From Rhodospirillales bacterium (GTDB lineage: Bacteria; Pseudomonadota; Alphaproteobacteria; MPNO01; UBA2964), in assembly GCA_002727395.1 (NCBI GenBank), contig PBWY01000056.1, forward strand, positions 1 to 6,593: DNA of 6,593 bases. Direction: 5' to 3'. The first letter of the stretch is position 1, and each line of letters starts with the position of its first letter. Below the pieces are notes generated by a model that made no database searches, was not told where the DNA came from, and was given only the letters and a program-made list of their open reading frames with translations. A program made the translations under genes and the position numbers. This document shows positions 5,644-6,593 of the stretch, one piece after another.

Positions 5644-6050
5644 TCCTGGGTATCGGAACTGATATAATTGATATTCGGCGACTGGAAAGAGTTTTAGAGC
5701 GTTTTGAAGGGAGGTTTTTAAACCGTATCTATACCGATCTCGAACGACAAAGATCTGAAAATAGAGAGAATAGAGTGGCTAGTTATGCGAAAAGGTTTGC
5801 TGCTAAAGAAGCATGTTCCAAGGCCTTGGGAACAGGTTTCAGACAAGGGGTCTTCTGGAGGGATATGGGTGTAATGAATCTTAAAGGCGGAAAGCCTACT
5901 GTTGTATTGACGGGCGGGGCAGCACTAAGATTAGCTGATATAACACCTGCTGGCATGACTTCAAAAATTGATATCAGTATGACTGATGAACCTCCGATTG
6001 CAGAGGCCTTTGTAATAATTTCTGCTCAAAAAGATGAACTGGTTAAATAA
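5640..6050 (+). CDS. acpS: Holo-[acyl-carrier-protein] synthase
   Basis: Cytosolic group I phosphopantetheinyl transferase that moves 4'-phosphopantetheine from CoA to the serine of apo-ACP, activating fatty-acid synthesis. The 136 residues fit the family (about 120-140). MILGIGTDIIDIRRL begins the protein, with D8 as magnesium ligand. FAAKEACSKALGTG (53-66) carries the second acidic ligand E57 and the CoA-binding lysines. The C-terminal strand SMTDEPPIAEAFVI (113-126) is the usual closing element. Its ATG overlaps the pdxJ stop as ATGA at 5640-5643, so the two are translationally coupled. The pdxJ-acpS order is conserved in many proteobacteria. A 104-base gap with a possible promoter separates it from lepB. 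Confidence 0.96.
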   Translation: MILGIGTDIIDIRRLERVLERFEGRFLNRIYTDLERQRSENRENRVASYAKRFAAKEACSKALGTGFRQGVFWRDMGVMNLKGGKPTVVLTGGAALRLADITPAGMTSKIDISMTDEPPIAEAFVIISAQKDELVK

Positions 6051-6061
6051 TACAACATTGA

Positions 6062-6090
6062 TTGACAGCATCGTTTCTAAATGTCTTTAT
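6062..6090 (+). promoter_or_regulatory. Possible promoter upstream of lepB
   Basis: A perfect TTGACA (6062-6067) lies in the acpS-lepB gap, with a weak -10 candidate CTTTAT (6085-6090, 3 of 6) after a 17-base spacer. The -35 box is convincing and the -10 is not. lepB may instead be read through from acpS. Confidence 0.3.
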
Positions 6091-6154
6091 CCATTCCAGT
6101 CGATCAAAAAATTTCGTTCCTGATCCCAATGTTTGACTTTGGAAAAAACATCAC

Positions 6155-6593
6155 ATGAAAAATTCAATTTGGGAGACCACGAAGACTATTATTTACGCGG
6201 TTTTAATTGCTTTAATCATTCGCACTTCAGCTTATGAGCCTTTTAATATACCGTCAGGATCGATGATACCTACCTTGTTAATTGGCGATTATTTATTTGT
6301 ATCAAAATATTCTTATGGCTATAGCCGCCACTCATTTCCTCTTAGTGCAGGCCTATTTACAGGTCGGTTATTCTTTTCTTCTCCTCAACGAGGAGATGTC
6401 GCTGTTTTTAAATTACCAAGTGATAATAAGACCGATTATATAAAAAGAATTATAGGACTTCCAGGCGATAGAGTTCAGCTAAAGTCTGGTTTTTTATACC
6501 TTAATGATAAGAGAGTTAAGCGGAAGGAATTAGAGCCTTTTCCAATGCGGAATGAAAATGGTAATTTTATTGCCGCTAAACGTTATGTCGAAA
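6155..6593 (+). CDS. lepB: Signal peptidase I, N-terminal part, runs off the right edge
   Basis: Inner-membrane serine protease that cuts signal peptides from exported proteins. I translated it by hand: 146 codons are open from ATG 6155 to the window end. One hydrophobic segment (about 11-22, TIIYAVLIALII) anchors it, with the catalytic domain expected in the periplasm. The nucleophile S36 lies in PSGSMIPTL (33-41). The catalytic lysine K97 lies in DYIKRIIGLPGD (94-105), preceded by RGDVAVFKLP (79-88). GDYLFVSKYSYGYSRHSFP (44-62) is the alphaproteobacterial form of the substrate-binding region. The short N-terminus with a single anchor differs from the two-segment E. coli protein and is usual for this group. 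Only a weak GGA at 6141-6143 serves as ribosome binding site. The C-terminus is outside the window, where rnc and era would be expected from known gene order. Confidence 0.95.
   Translation, partial: MKNSIWETTKTIIYAVLIALIIRTSAYEPFNIPSGSMIPTLLIGDYLFVSKYSYGYSRHSFPLSAGLFTGRLFFSSPQRGDVAVFKLPSDNKTDYIKRIIGLPGDRVQLKSGFLYLNDKRVKRKELEPFPMRNENGNFIAAKRYVE

Noticed and set aside
6102..6125. GATCA...TGATC inverted repeat after acpS
   Set aside because: Five-base arms with a 14-base loop and no T-run, too weak for a terminator or operator call.
1..6593. CRISPR array, tRNA or rRNA, insertion sequence, prophage or defence system
   Set aside because: I saw no regularly spaced direct repeats, no cloverleaf or rRNA motif, no transposase or integrase, and no toxin-antitoxin or defence gene. 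Apart from the amidohydrolase, the window is an ordinary conserved housekeeping block.

Overview
The window is a piece of an AT-rich alphaproteobacterial chromosome, with coding GC near 40% where I counted it and about 26% in the large intergenic region. The best evidence for an alphaproteobacterium is the gene order folK, rpoZ, rel, (amidohydrolase), pdxJ, acpS, lepB. The protein flavour agrees: an omega subunit with the MARVTVEDCV start and a long acidic tail, a Rel protein starting MIRQYELVDRVKSYD, and a short LepB containing GDYLFVSKYSYGYSRHSFP. I cannot name the order or species from sequence alone. An uncultured marine or freshwater lineage with a streamlined, AT-rich genome is a reasonable guess.

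Layout. Positions 1-205 (minus) hold the first 68 codons of a family 5 uracil-DNA glycosylase that runs off the left edge. Positions 206-525 form a very AT-rich divergent intergenic region crowded with short inverted repeats, with no convincing gene. From 526 to the right edge everything reads on the plus strand: folK (folate synthesis), rpoZ (RNA polymerase omega), rel (bifunctional ppGpp synthetase/hydrolase), an amidohydrolase of the ACMSD-like superfamily, pdxJ (pyridoxine 5'-phosphate synthase), acpS (holo-ACP synthase, overlapping pdxJ by 4 nt) and the first 146 codons of lepB (signal peptidase I), which runs off the right edge.

How the genes fit together. rpoZ and rel form a stringent-response pair: Rel makes and degrades (p)ppGpp, and omega carries the N-terminal MAR residues that form part of the RNA polymerase ppGpp site. 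folK, pdxJ and acpS make or activate cofactors, and lepB matures exported proteins. The amidohydrolase is the one gene that is not part of the usual housekeeping set here. It sits between rel and pdxJ, where, from memory, many alphaproteobacteria have pyrE.

Nothing here amounts to a new defence or mobile system. The observations most worth a second look are the non-standard amidohydrolase in a conserved housekeeping block, the dyad-rich divergent region between udg and folK, and a perfect 12-bp palindrome at the predicted transcription start of rpoZ.
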